A stretch of DNA of 64,000 nt, taken from Fulvivirga sediminis. GTDB lineage: Bacteria > Bacteroidota > Bacteroidia > Cytophagales > Cyclobacteriaceae. The DNA is taken from the NCBI RefSeq assembly GCF_016757215.1, contig NZ_JAESIY010000004.1, forward strand, positions 310,001 to 374,000, read 5' to 3'. Positions 8,489 to 17,365 of this stretch are shown one piece after another. Each line of letters starts with the position of its first letter. Position 1 is the first letter of the stretch. The notes beneath the pieces are model-generated. The model saw nothing but the letters and a program-made list of their open reading frames with translations. It was not told the DNA's origin and searched no databases. The position numbers and the translations under genes are program-made.

Positions 8489-8878
8489 ATGGAAAAAGCG
8501 GATCAAAAACACGATATTCTCACGCTGGATGATGTAAAGCTATTAGTCAATACTTTTTATGATAAGATAAGGGTAGATCCAATGCTAGGCGGCATTTTTA
8601 ATGGTGCAATTCAGGATCGATGGCCCGAACATTTAGAGAAAATGTACCGATTTTGGCAATCTATTTTATTAGAAGAAAATACTTATAACGGCCGTCCTTT
8701 CCCTCCTCACATGCAATTACCCGTAGGTAAAGAGCATTTTGACCAATGGCTTAAACTATTCTTTGATAATATTGATGCTCAGTTTGAAGGAGAGAAAGCG
8801 CATGAAGCTAAGTGGCGCGCCTATAAAATAGCTCAAACTTTTCACTCTAAAATAGAATACTTCCGTCAGAATTCATGA
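8489..8878 (+). CDS. Group III truncated haemoglobin
   Basis: 129 residues from the ATG that follows the -7 element (an upstream in-frame extension is rejected because it precedes the promoter). The sequence has the group III truncated globin pattern: 'VKLLVNTFYDKIRVDPMLGG' early, then 'YRFWQSILL' and 'YNGRPFPPHMQLPV', the last containing the expected haem-proximal His region, and 'HFDQWLKLFFDNIDAQF'. Cytoplasmic haem protein. For group III members the ligand is probably oxygen or nitric oxide, but the physiological role is poorly known. The stop overlaps the following acetyltransferase start (ATGA), so the two genes form one transcript. Confidence 0.9.
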   Translation: MEKADQKHDILTLDDVKLLVNTFYDKIRVDPMLGGIFNGAIQDRWPEHLEKMYRFWQSILLEENTYNGRPFPPHMQLPVGKEHFDQWLKLFFDNIDAQFEGEKAHEAKWRAYKIAQTFHSKIEYFRQNS

Positions 8879-9375
8879 ATACCATAGTAGCAGTAGAAAA
8901 CTCAGATCAACTTCATGACGTAGAAAAATTAGCCATACAAATCTGGCATGAGCACTACACGCCGCTTATTGGCAAAGAACAAGTGGAATATATGCTCAAC
9001 AAATTTCAGTCAGTGGCTGCCATGCAAGAGCAGCTGAAACAAGGCTATCTCTACTTTCTTATCTTAGATAATAATACGCCATGTGGCTATTTATCTGTAC
9101 AACCCAGAGATAACAATCAGGAGCTATTCCTAAGTAAAATATATGTGTCAGGTGATTTTAGAGGGAAAGGAATAGGCAAAAAGCTCATGCAGCACGCTAT
9201 ATCTATCGCAAAATCTTTACCTGCACAAAAGATCAGGCTCACGGTTAATAAAGACAATGCAGGCAGCATAGCCGCATATCATAAAATGGGCTTCACTACT
9301 ACTGACACGGCCAAAACTGATATTGGAAATGGCTTCTATATGGATGATTACATCCTGGAACTCCCACTACACTAG
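8875..9375 (+). CDS. GNAT family N-acetyltransferase
   Basis: 166 residues with the GNAT fold. The acetyl-CoA pyrophosphate loop is clear in 'VSGDFRGKGIGKKLMQHAI' around residues 98-116, preceded by the beta-4 strand 'LFLSKIYV' and followed by 'IRLTVNKDNAGSIAAYHKMGF', where the Asn and Tyr are typical catalytic or binding positions. The N-terminal 'IWHEHYTPLIGKEQVEYML' resembles small-molecule or peptide acetyltransferases of the RimI-like group. The acceptor substrate is not identifiable. Coupled by a 4-base overlap to the haemoglobin gene. Confidence 0.88.
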   Translation: MNTIVAVENSDQLHDVEKLAIQIWHEHYTPLIGKEQVEYMLNKFQSVAAMQEQLKQGYLYFLILDNNTPCGYLSVQPRDNNQELFLSKIYVSGDFRGKGIGKKLMQHAISIAKSLPAQKIRLTVNKDNAGSIAAYHKMGFTTTDTAKTDIGNGFYMDDYILELPLH

Positions 9376-9428
9376 TAGTAAAAGTTATATTTTATTAACA
9401 TAAAGTCCATTATCCGGTTTGTTAGAGT

Positions 9429-10475
9429 ATGAATTGGATATTAATAATTTGCGGAGGCATACTGGTATTACTGGCCTCTTATGACATTATCAGGACCACT
9501 ATTAATAATAATGGAGCTGGTCTACTCTCCAGCAGAATAGCTTCTGCAGTGTGGATTGTACTTTTCAAATTGGCAGGTAAAAAAGGAAAACGTAAGCTAT
9601 TAGCTCAGTCGGGCTTATGTATTATTTTATGTCTGGTGCTCTCGTGGATTCTAGCCATCTGGTTCGGCTATACGCTCATCTTTATTTCAGATCCTCAGTC
9701 AGTTCAAACATCATCATCTAATACTTCTACCTCTTTTTTAGAAAAGGTATACTATGTAGGCTACACATTAAGCACCATGGGTAATGGGGACTTAGTAGCT
9801 TCCACACCTGGCTGGAAGATATTTTCTGTCATAGTGTCGTTCTCAGGCTTAACCTTTCTTACACTTGCTATTACATACCTTATTCCTATACTTTCGGCAG
9901 TAGTAGCTAAAAGAAAGCTCTCTGCCTATATCTTCTTTCTAGGGAGTACCCCAGTAGAAATGTTAAACAATGGCTGGGATGGTAAAACTTTCAAAAACCT
10001 GGAACAACACTTTCAAGGGCTAGCGGATCTCATAATACATCATAAAGAAAGGCACTTACTATACCCTGTATTGCACTATTTTCATAGCACCGATGATAAG
10101 TATGCCGCCCCGAAAACTCTTACCGTGCTGGATGAAGCTATTACCATGTTACTTTATCATCCTGACTTAAAAAATAAGTTCAATAAACTTAGCGTAAAAA
10201 TATTGAGGAATGCCATGGATGAATACCTACTCACTTTAAGCTCTACTTACATAGGAAAGTCCCGAAAATGGCCTGAAATACCACATGTGGACGACTTGCA
10301 AATGACCACTCCTCACGGGAATGAAATTTTAAAGGAGTGCTACGAAAAATTAAAAGAAAGAAGGCAATTATTGATGGGGCTTGTTCATAAGGACGGCTGG
10401 AAATGGACTGACATATACTCTCCTCGTAGCACTACGCTCACGCTGGACCTGCCCAATGTTCTTCAAGGTAATTGA
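9429..10475 (+). CDS. Two-TM ion channel family protein with an unusual GNGD selectivity filter
   Basis: 348 residues. An N-terminal hydrophobic helix (about 2-20) is followed by a transmembrane helix (about 60-86), a pore region and a second helix (about 130-158), then a soluble C-terminal domain of roughly 190 residues. The pore segment 'YTLSTMGNGDLV' aligns with the K+ channel filter T(V/I)GYGD but has Met-Gly-Asn-Gly-Asp, with Asn in place of the filter Tyr. The family is Ion_trans_2-like. Ion selectivity cannot be assumed. The C-terminal domain shows no recognised RCK motif. It lies alone between the acetyltransferase and rluE, all on the same strand. Confidence 0.8.
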   Translation: MNWILIICGGILVLLASYDIIRTTINNNGAGLLSSRIASAVWIVLFKLAGKKGKRKLLAQSGLCIILCLVLSWILAIWFGYTLIFISDPQSVQTSSSNTSTSFLEKVYYVGYTLSTMGNGDLVASTPGWKIFSVIVSFSGLTFLTLAITYLIPILSAVVAKRKLSAYIFFLGSTPVEMLNNGWDGKTFKNLEQHFQGLADLIIHHKERHLLYPVLHYFHSTDDKYAAPKTLTVLDEAITMLLYHPDLKNKFNKLSVKILRNAMDEYLLTLSSTYIGKSRKWPEIPHVDDLQMTTPHGNEILKECYEKLKERRQLLMGLVHKDGWKWTDIYSPRSTTLTLDLPNVLQGN

Positions 10476-10512
10476 TTTTGCCTATTTTTGAGGTTTGATC
10501 CAAACTTATAGT

Positions 10513-11079
10513 ATGTCAGAGCATCGTCATTTTATACTTAACAAGCCCTTCGGCTACCTATCGCAGTTTGTTTACAATCAGGCAAAACGGAGGAATAAAA
10601 AACTATTAGGAGAGCTGCATGACTTCCCTGACGGCACCATGTCCATCGGCCGGTTAGACAAAAACTCTGAAGGCCTGCTACTGCTCACTACTGATGGAAA
10701 AGTAAGTTATTTTGTTCGCAGCCGAAAGGTAGAAAAAGAGTATCTGGCACAGGTGGAAGGTGAAATTACCACTGAGGCCATAGAGCAATTGAGATCTGGC
10801 GTGGAAATTAGAATTGATGGGGCTCCCTATATCACCAGACCTTGTAAAGTAGAACTTCTGAATGAAATCCCTGACTACATAGAGCCTAAAGATTTTGGCA
10901 ACCGCACCAGTCGCTGGATTTCTATGACTTTAACAGAAGGCAAGTTCAGACAAGTGCGTAAAATGACTGATATGGTAGGTTTTAGAACCCTTCGACTAAT
11001 CCGAATACGAATAGGTGACACCCATTTAGAAGGACTAGCTCCAGGTGAAGTAAAAGAGGTAAACGAACTGATTTCTTGA
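10513..11079 (+). CDS. rluE: RluE-type 23S rRNA pseudouridine synthase
   Basis: 188 residues from the ATG giving 'MSEHRHFILNKPFGYLSQF'. An upstream TTG adds only six residues and is less likely. The catalytic Asp motif is 'IGRLDKNSEGLLLLTTDG' around residues 46-63, and the C-terminal 'TEGKFRQVRKMTDMVGFRTLRLIRIRIG' region (quoted in part) is characteristic of the RsuA/RluB/RluE branch. There is no S4 domain, as expected for RluE, which modifies U2457 in E. coli 23S rRNA. It follows the ion-channel gene by 37 bases and may be co-transcribed. Confidence 0.88.
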   Translation: MSEHRHFILNKPFGYLSQFVYNQAKRRNKKLLGELHDFPDGTMSIGRLDKNSEGLLLLTTDGKVSYFVRSRKVEKEYLAQVEGEITTEAIEQLRSGVEIRIDGAPYITRPCKVELLNEIPDYIEPKDFGNRTSRWISMTLTEGKFRQVRKMTDMVGFRTLRLIRIRIGDTHLEGLAPGEVKEVNELIS

Positions 11080-11229
11080 ATAAATGAATAAATCTTCATA
11101 TAATTAGTTGCTAAAATATTATTCTTCAATTAACCACAACTTCGTTTCTCATCACTAGTGCTGATCTCATTTGTGATGTGCATTGATCTATATTAGATTT
11201 CAGACGAGGTGTAATAACCAATAATATAA

Positions 11230-11847
11230 TTGGAAAATTTACTGAGCCTATTAGACAAGATAGACGATTTCTATAGGAATTACGAGCTAGAAATCACCTG
11301 GTTTATTTTTATTATATTATTTTTTAAATTGGTAAAAAACCTTTCTCAAGATAATTTTCTCAACAAACATTCAGTTTCTAACCGTAAAGAAAAATTTCTG
11401 ATCGACTTTGGATTTTCCAGGCCTAATAGAAATGATAGCATTTCGTATTTTATCGCGATTCTATTAATCTTCACTGATCTAGCTTTTAGCTTCTACGGTC
11501 ATGATTATCAAAAGCTTTTTATCACATTAGGATCCTGCCTTATACTCATGCTGAACCTCCTTTACTTGTGTACATTTTATATAGAAATTAAGAATGACAG
11601 TATCATACTTGATTCTATCCGGTTTAAAGCAATCAATATAGACAAGTTGGAGGTATGGGATAACATGATAACGGTTCATAGTGAGAAAAAAGAGCTGGAC
11701 ATTAAACTTACCTATAAGGCCAAGAATTTTGAATTAGTAAAGCTAATGATCTTAAAACTGAAGGAGTTTTGCACTGAACATCAAATTGCTTTTGATGATC
11801 TTAATTTTCAGTACAATTTGGTCCAAAATGAAGTAGCCAGAAAGTAA
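11230..11847 (+). CDS. Hypothetical membrane protein
   Basis: 205 residues from a TTG start (no ATG or GTG is available near the N-terminus). The start is therefore tentative. Three hydrophobic segments are visible at about residues 22-37, 76-93 and 99-118, followed by a soluble C-terminal region rich in Lys, Ile and Leu ('VHSEKKELDIKLTYKAKNFE'). This layout, a membrane hairpin followed by a PH-like soluble domain, is common for small uncharacterised Bacteroidota proteins. No catalytic motif is seen. About 150 bases of AT-rich sequence precede it, and the next gene is convergent. Confidence 0.6.
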   Translation: MENLLSLLDKIDDFYRNYELEITWFIFIILFFKLVKNLSQDNFLNKHSVSNRKEKFLIDFGFSRPNRNDSISYFIAILLIFTDLAFSFYGHDYQKLFITLGSCLILMLNLLYLCTFYIEIKNDSIILDSIRFKAINIDKLEVWDNMITVHSEKKELDIKLTYKAKNFELVKLMILKLKEFCTEHQIAFDDLNFQYNLVQNEVARK

Positions 11848-11926
11848 AAAATCCAACCTTATATATTAGTAATAAGAGATTCAGATTATGGTTTTACTAT
11901 TCTATTAATGCCTTATGACTTTAATT

Positions 11927-13294
11927 TTAATCTGCTTCACGGGAATAAACACCACCCGGAAAAACCACCACACTTTCATTTCCATCTTTTGCTACAGCAG
12001 CCACCCCAAAGAAATAGTTATCAATAACTACATTCTCCAACAAATATTCAGAAACATTGCCTACAAACTTTGAATATTGCCACTGGGCTTCTGTGGTTTC
12101 TCTCCAGTAGATTTTATAACCAGCCAAATTCTCATCATCCTTTTTCTCCCATCGAAGTGAAGTGCTTGCTTGCACAGCACCAGCTATTTCTACATTATCA
12201 GGTGCAGGAGGCGCCCATGCTAAGCCTGCCAGCGTTATAGCATTTACAGCTGTAAGTTTAGCGGCATAAGGAAAGTTTACATGCTCCAGCACATCTCCAT
12301 AAGCTATGCCACCTTCCATTCTCACATCCTGATGTTGCCAGGTGTAATTTTCATTAGTCTCCATAATACGCACTCCGGGAAAGCCTGCATCATTAAAAGG
12401 CTTATGATGTCCTCCACGACCAAATCTATCCAGCCTGTAGATCATCATAGGTTTCATTTCAGGCATGTAGGTGTTAGTCATGTTAGCGATATATCTTGCC
12501 AGCTGCCTGGAAACACCATCTACCTCCCCTCCATAATAGCGTCTCCTCATTCGGGTACGCTCATCTTCTGTAACAGGAGTAGGCTCAGAAAATATTCGAA
12601 AGCTCCTATTGTCAATCACCTGATTCACACCTTGAATATTACCAATCATATCATTATCCAATACGCCGATAATTTCCCAATTATGCTTTTTGGCATATTC
12701 GGCCATTATTTTACCTCCGAAAAGGCCTTGCTCCTCTCCAGATAAGCCCACATAAATAATACTGCTCTCAAACTGATATTTGCTTAACACCCATGACGCT
12801 TCTATTACTCCGGCCATACCTGAAGCATTGTCGTTGGCACCGGGGGCATCAGACTTGGCATTCATTACATCCGATACGCGACTATCTATATCTCCAGACA
12901 TAATCACATAACGGTTAGGGTATTTGCTACCTCGTTGGATAGCTACCACATTAACTATCTCCACATCCTCTTTAATACGTGTTTCAGGATCTCCCTTTAC
13001 CATATCTCTCATAAAGGAGACTTCCAGACAGCCCTTACATTCTGTGGAAATGTTATCAAACTCAGATTTTATCCATCTTCTGGCCGCACCAATTCCTCGC
13101 TTTTTAGAAGTGGTATCAGATAGAGTATGTCTGGTACCAAAAGAAACCAGCTTTTCAATATCTTTCTCTATCCTATCAGCAGAAACAGATGATACAATAT
13201 CATAATGCCGCTGATCTGTAGCTGGTGGCACTTGGGCGTACGAAATTGAGGCAATAAAAAATGTAAATAAGAGACCGAATGGATATTTCATCAT
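11927..13294 (-). CDS. Secreted M28-family zinc aminopeptidase-like protein with a C-terminal fibronectin-like domain
   Basis: 455 residues with an N-terminal signal peptide (about 1-20). The peptidase core spans roughly residues 95-350. Zinc-site motifs are present: 'DAPGANDNASGMAGV' (bridging Asp), 'GLSGEEQGLFGG' (catalytic Glu pair), 'VLDNDMIGN' (Asp) and a late His in 'YTWQHQDV'. The first ligand, usually His in a 'GHxDS'-like motif, is Asp here ('MSGDIDSRVSD'). The C-terminal 90 residues ('DNVEIAGAVQASTSLRWEKK') look like a fibronectin type III domain. It is probably an exported exopeptidase for nutrient recovery. A perfect inverted repeat sits in the short leader immediately upstream (separate entry). 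Confidence 0.87.
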   Translation of the reverse strand: MMKYPFGLLFTFFIASISYAQVPPATDQRHYDIVSSVSADRIEKDIEKLVSFGTRHTLSDTTSKKRGIGAARRWIKSEFDNISTECKGCLEVSFMRDMVKGDPETRIKEDVEIVNVVAIQRGSKYPNRYVIMSGDIDSRVSDVMNAKSDAPGANDNASGMAGVIEASWVLSKYQFESSIIYVGLSGEEQGLFGGKIMAEYAKKHNWEIIGVLDNDMIGNIQGVNQVIDNRSFRIFSEPTPVTEDERTRMRRRYYGGEVDGVSRQLARYIANMTNTYMPEMKPMMIYRLDRFGRGGHHKPFNDAGFPGVRIMETNENYTWQHQDVRMEGGIAYGDVLEHVNFPYAAKLTAVNAITLAGLAWAPPAPDNVEIAGAVQASTSLRWEKKDDENLAGYKIYWRETTEAQWQYSKFVGNVSEYLLENVVIDNYFFGVAAVAKDGNESVVVFPGGVYSREAD

Positions 13295-13300
13295 AATTTT

Positions 13301-13335
13301 GGATTAGTATTATAACCTAAGTATAATACTAATCC
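13301..13335 (-). promoter_or_regulatory. Perfect 14-bp inverted repeat in the leader of the M28 peptidase gene
   Basis: GGATTAGTATTATA and TATAATACTAATCC are exact reverse complements separated by 7 bases. The element ends 6 bases before the peptidase ATG on the minus strand and lacks a following T-run, so it is unlikely to be a simple terminator for the upstream phosphatase gene. It could sequester the ribosome site or bind a regulator. Confidence 0.6.
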
Positions 13336-13395
13336 ATTACGAATTCCAGTTCTATTATTTAAATGGTGTTATAAATAAGAATTTAATGGAGGGTT

Positions 13396-15195
13396 TTAAC
13401 CATCAATGCTATCTAGGCGGATTCCCATCACTAATATGTCATCAGTTTGGTGCCCTTCTCCTTTCCATGATTCTATAGAATCGTTTAGCGCCTTCTTCTG
13501 TTCTGCTAAAGGCAATTCGTGTATACTAAGTAATAACTCCTTAAATCTTTTCGACATAAACTTAGTATTATTAGGCCCTCCAAACTGATCTTGAAAGCCA
13601 TCTGAAAACACATAGATCATGGTTGGTTCATCTATAGCTACTACATGTTTGGTAAATGGAGATGGTTTTTTCCTTTTCATAGGTCTAGCACCTCCAATAG
13701 CCCTGGTATCTCCTTTTATTTGATGTAATTCTCCTCCCTGAATATAGATTAGGGGATTTTTAGCTCCAGAAAATTCTAGCATATTTTTTTCTTTTCGATA
13801 GATACAAAGAGCCACGTCCATACCATCACGGTTACCAGTAGTTTCCTGTTGCAAAGCCTTTCTTATACCTGTATCCAGCTTTTCTAATATCTGGTTAGAC
13901 TCAGCCTCTCCCTGATTCACAATATTGGTAAGCGTGTTCATTCCTATCAGAGACATGAAAGCTCCGGGTATGCCATGCCCTGTACAGTCTACCGCAGCAA
14001 AAACCACATCAGGGTCGTACCAGCTTTTTATTTCTGAAAACCAATAAAAATCACCACTCACCGAATCTCTGGGCTTAAATAAGATAAATGACTCTGGCAA
14101 CAGGCTTTCTTGAACGGAAGCGTTTACAAGCATAGCTTCCTGAATACGCTTGGCATAATTAATACTACTTTGTATGCTTTTATTTTGCCTGTCTATCTCT
14201 TTATTGGCTTCAATCTTTTTTCTATAACCACGTATAAGCACCACCACCAAAGCACCCGCTAGCAAAATACCTACAATGATGAAATTTCTAACTAAAGCAG
14301 CATTTTTTAATCTGGCATTCTGCTCCTTGATCTCCAAATCAGCCAGCTGCTTATCTTTATTCAATAAGTCTATCTGTAATTTCTGATTTTCACTTAACTC
14401 CTCCATATTTCTAAGTGAACGCTCAGTAGCTTCTAATGAATAACGGGTAGCCAGCAGGGAATCTTCTACTTGTCTAAGCTTATCCATTCCGATCCCGGCC
14501 TTATTTCGGCCAGACTTAAGCGATTTATCCGACGAAGAATTAGTGTTTTTCGTAGCACTTTCATCTTCAGCTGACTCGGTATTGTCATTTTGTAGTCCGC
14601 TAAGCAAGGTTTGATATTCTTTCACCTTTTCCGGTTTTCCCCAAGCCTCATATGCCTCTACCAATAAGGAATAACACTTTTTTCTTGTGGATAAGTCTTT
14701 TTCTACAATAGACAAAGAAAGAGCTTCTTCCAGTGTACTTACTGCCCGCCTTTCTTTTCCCTGAGCAATAGAAGCTATACCACTATTGATCAAAGCCTCT
14801 ATCTCATAGCTGGTCTTGCCTACACTTTGAGCGGCTTTTAAAGATTTTTTAAAACTGCCCTGCGCTTTGCTGGCGTTATTTTGATCCAGATAAATATGAC
14901 CTTCCAGATCATACGCCAGGTACTCCAATAAATCATCCCCTGCCTTTTTATTATAATCAAAGAAGCTATCAATGTGCTTCAATGCTGTCTCACTATCTCC
15001 CTGAGCATAACTATGCTTGGCCAGCTGATAAGCATAATACGACGCCTTGCCGTAATCTTCTTCTTTTACTACCTGTTGCAGGCTTTCTGTAAGGCTCTCT
15101 TTATCTACATCTTGTGCTACTGCATTAGTAGCCCCAACTATAACACCTAATATTAATATTGTAACTGCGCCTAAACGCAAAAAATAATCATACAT
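13396..15195 (-). CDS. TPR-containing membrane PP2C/SpoIIE-type serine phosphatase
   Basis: 599 residues: signal peptide or first membrane segment (about 5-27), TPR-like helical repeats (about 30-200), a Ser/Asn-rich linker, a coiled coil (about 235-300), a transmembrane helix (about 302-322, 'FIIVGILLAGALVVVLI') and a cytoplasmic C-terminal PPM phosphatase domain. In that domain 'SGDFYWF', 'AAVDCTGHGIPGAFMSLIG' and 'IYVFSDGFQDQFGG' carry the metal-binding aspartates. It probably senses an exported or periplasmic signal through the TPR region and dephosphorylates a Ser/Thr-phosphorylated partner, possibly an anti-sigma antagonist. The partner is not in the window. The architecture is frequent in Cytophagales. 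Confidence 0.88.
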   Translation of the reverse strand: MYDYFLRLGAVTILILGVIVGATNAVAQDVDKESLTESLQQVVKEEDYGKASYYAYQLAKHSYAQGDSETALKHIDSFFDYNKKAGDDLLEYLAYDLEGHIYLDQNNASKAQGSFKKSLKAAQSVGKTSYEIEALINSGIASIAQGKERRAVSTLEEALSLSIVEKDLSTRKKCYSLLVEAYEAWGKPEKVKEYQTLLSGLQNDNTESAEDESATKNTNSSSDKSLKSGRNKAGIGMDKLRQVEDSLLATRYSLEATERSLRNMEELSENQKLQIDLLNKDKQLADLEIKEQNARLKNAALVRNFIIVGILLAGALVVVLIRGYRKKIEANKEIDRQNKSIQSSINYAKRIQEAMLVNASVQESLLPESFILFKPRDSVSGDFYWFSEIKSWYDPDVVFAAVDCTGHGIPGAFMSLIGMNTLTNIVNQGEAESNQILEKLDTGIRKALQQETTGNRDGMDVALCIYRKEKNMLEFSGAKNPLIYIQGGELHQIKGDTRAIGGARPMKRKKPSPFTKHVVAIDEPTMIYVFSDGFQDQFGGPNNTKFMSKRFKELLLSIHELPLAEQKKALNDSIESWKGEGHQTDDILVMGIRLDSIDG

Positions 15196-15399
15196 ATTAC
15201 TGTAGAAAAAAAATGAAATATTTCAATTACTATACATTATAAGTATCTTCTTTGGGTAACCATATTTCAATAAATATTAACACATTAATTTACGCCTTTA
15301 ATATTATTGCGAAATCCACTATAATTACCGCTTACATTCAATTTTAATGTTATAATCAAATTACCACTTATTTACTTCTTTTACCCCATAACTACACTC

Positions 15400-15407
15400 T
15401 AACTTTG
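15400..15407 (+). promoter_or_regulatory. -7 promoter element for the M1 peptidase gene
   Basis: TAACTTTG fits TAnnTTTG and lies 31 bases before the ATG of the M1 peptidase gene. No clear TTG is seen at the -33 position. Confidence 0.4.
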
Positions 15408-15438
15408 TAGTGTATTAACCTACAGTAACTTAATAACC

Positions 15439-17316
15439 ATGACGAAAATAAAAATTATTGCGGCCCTCATGCTTTTGGTGTCCTTTTCAGGATCGAGCCA
15501 GAGCTTATATCAGCCCAGAGATCTTAAAGAAGCGTATAAAAACGATACGCGAAATATGAACGGAAAACCGGGGCTCAATTACTGGCAAAACAGAGGCGTT
15601 TATAATATTGACATCAGAGTGACACCCCCACAGCGTACTGTTTTCGGCTCTGAAACCATCACATATACGAATAATAGCCCCGATACTTTAAGAAGGCTTA
15701 ATTTCAAACTATTCCTTAATAATCATAAACCAGGAGCACCGCGATTAAGAAAGGCCAGCAAAGATTTTCTTACTTCAGGCATGCACATCGATTCGTTTAA
15801 AGAAAACGGAGAAGCATCTACCTGGGAAGATTTAGATGATGGAACCAATAAGTTCATCCCCTTAAAAGAACCTCTATTTCCAGGTAAAAGTGTAAATCTA
15901 AGTATAGAATGGCACTATGATGTTTCTGTAGAAAGTGGCCGAGAAGGAGCCATTGACAGCACCACTTTCTTTCTAGCTTACTTTTTCCCCAGAGTAGCTG
16001 TATATGATGATTATAGCGGCTGGGACACCATGACCTTTACTGGATCACAAGAGTTTTATAACGATTTTAATGATTACACCTTTTCAGTAACCGTTCCTAA
16101 AAACTACATAGTTTGGGCTACCGGAGACTTGCTCAACCCAGAAGAGGTATTACAATCAAAATATGCTGACAGGTTAGCCAAATCCATGACCAGCGATCAG
16201 GTTATAAGGATAGCCACACCGGATGACCTAAAAAAGCAAGAGATAACGAAACAAAGCACGAGCAACACCTGGAAGTGGAAGGCTGACAGCATTACAGACA
16301 TAGCCATTGCGCTCAGCAACCATTATAACTGGGATGGCGGCAGCGTAGTGGTAGACAAAAAAACAGGACGTAGAGCCAGTGTACAAGCGGCTTATAATGA
16401 CGATGCTCAAGACTTTCACCAGATGGTGGATTTTGGAAAGCATTCACTACAATGGTTTTCTAATAATTACCCTGGGGTACCTTATCCATATCAAAAATCT
16501 ACTATTGTAAGAGGATTTGCTGACATGGAATATCCTATGATGGTCAATGACAATAGCACTCCAGACCCTGATTTCTCCAGGTTTGTGGCAGAGCATGAGA
16601 TAGCCCACACCTATTTCCCTTTCTATATGGGCATTAATGAAACCCGCTACGGCTTTATGGACGAAGGCTGGGCTACTGCTCTGGAATACCTTATAGGTAT
16701 AAATGATTTGGGAGAAGAAGCTGCTACCAGAAATTTTCAAATGTTTCGGGTAAACCGATGGGCAAATGATGCTAATGCAGAGGAGGATATACCTATCATT
16801 ACGCCTTCTAACATACTTACAGGAGTAGCTCTAGGTAATAATGAGTACGGAAAAGCTGCCATTGGCTACTTGGCCATGAAAGATCTCTTGGGAGATGAGC
16901 TCTTCTTAACAGCCTTACAAGGCTATATGGACAGATGGAATGGAAAGCACCCTACTCCATGGGATTTCTTCTATTCTTTTAACGACATTAGCAAGCAAAA
17001 CCTCAACTGGTTTTGGGATAGCTGGTTTTTCAGTAACAACTACATAGACCTGGCTATTAGTGATGTTCAAACAAAAAAGAAAAATACCAGCATTACACTA
17101 CAAAATATAGGAGGCATGCCTGCTCCGGTAGATGTGATTATTATCACTAGCTCTGGTAAAAGTAAGACCTATCATTATACCCCTGAAATCTGGAAGAACA
17201 ACCTAAAAAAAGCCTCTATTACTATTGAAGGCGAAAAGGATGTTACCTCTGTAAAATTAGAAGGGGGAATATATATGGATGCAGACACCTCAAACAATCA
17301 GTGGACTAAAGAATAG
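15439..17316 (+). CDS. Secreted M1-family zinc metallopeptidase
   Basis: 625 residues with a signal peptide (about 1-20). The gluzincin site is intact: 'VAEHEIAHTYFPF' at about residues 382-394 (HExxH) and the third ligand Glu in 'MDEGWATALEYL' near 408. The exopeptidase GxMEN motif is altered to 'GFADMEYPMM', as in several Bacteroidota M1 members. The N-terminal beta domain is recognisable ('FGSETITYTNNSPDTL'), and a C-terminal beta region follows residue 530. It is presumably a periplasmic aminopeptidase for peptide use. It is divergent from the phosphatase gene, with a 243-base AT-rich spacer between them. Confidence 0.88.
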   Translation: MTKIKIIAALMLLVSFSGSSQSLYQPRDLKEAYKNDTRNMNGKPGLNYWQNRGVYNIDIRVTPPQRTVFGSETITYTNNSPDTLRRLNFKLFLNNHKPGAPRLRKASKDFLTSGMHIDSFKENGEASTWEDLDDGTNKFIPLKEPLFPGKSVNLSIEWHYDVSVESGREGAIDSTTFFLAYFFPRVAVYDDYSGWDTMTFTGSQEFYNDFNDYTFSVTVPKNYIVWATGDLLNPEEVLQSKYADRLAKSMTSDQVIRIATPDDLKKQEITKQSTSNTWKWKADSITDIAIALSNHYNWDGGSVVVDKKTGRRASVQAAYNDDAQDFHQMVDFGKHSLQWFSNNYPGVPYPYQKSTIVRGFADMEYPMMVNDNSTPDPDFSRFVAEHEIAHTYFPFYMGINETRYGFMDEGWATALEYLIGINDLGEEAATRNFQMFRVNRWANDANAEEDIPIITPSNILTGVALGNNEYGKAAIGYLAMKDLLGDELFLTALQGYMDRWNGKHPTPWDFFYSFNDISKQNLNWFWDSWFFSNNYIDLAISDVQTKKKNTSITLQNIGGMPAPVDVIIITSSGKSKTYHYTPEIWKNNLKKASITIEGEKDVTSVKLEGGIYMDADTSNNQWTKE

Positions 17317-17326
17317 AGCTTTTACA

Positions 17327-17365
17327 ATTTCTTTTCTGGTGTTTTTATAGCATCAGAAAGGAAAT
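17327..17365. terminator. Hairpin between convergent M1 peptidase and TetR genes
   Basis: ATTTCTTTTCTGGTG can pair with CATCAGAAAGGAAAT over 15 positions including two G-U pairs, around a 9-base loop. It abuts the TetR stop and follows the M1 stop by 10 bases. The flanking T-tracts are weak, so termination is probable but not certain. Confidence 0.5.

Noticed and set aside
13301-13335. Ordinary terminator for the PP2C phosphatase gene
   Set aside because: The stem is perfect, but no T-run follows on the minus strand and the element abuts the next ATG, so a leader or operator role is preferred.
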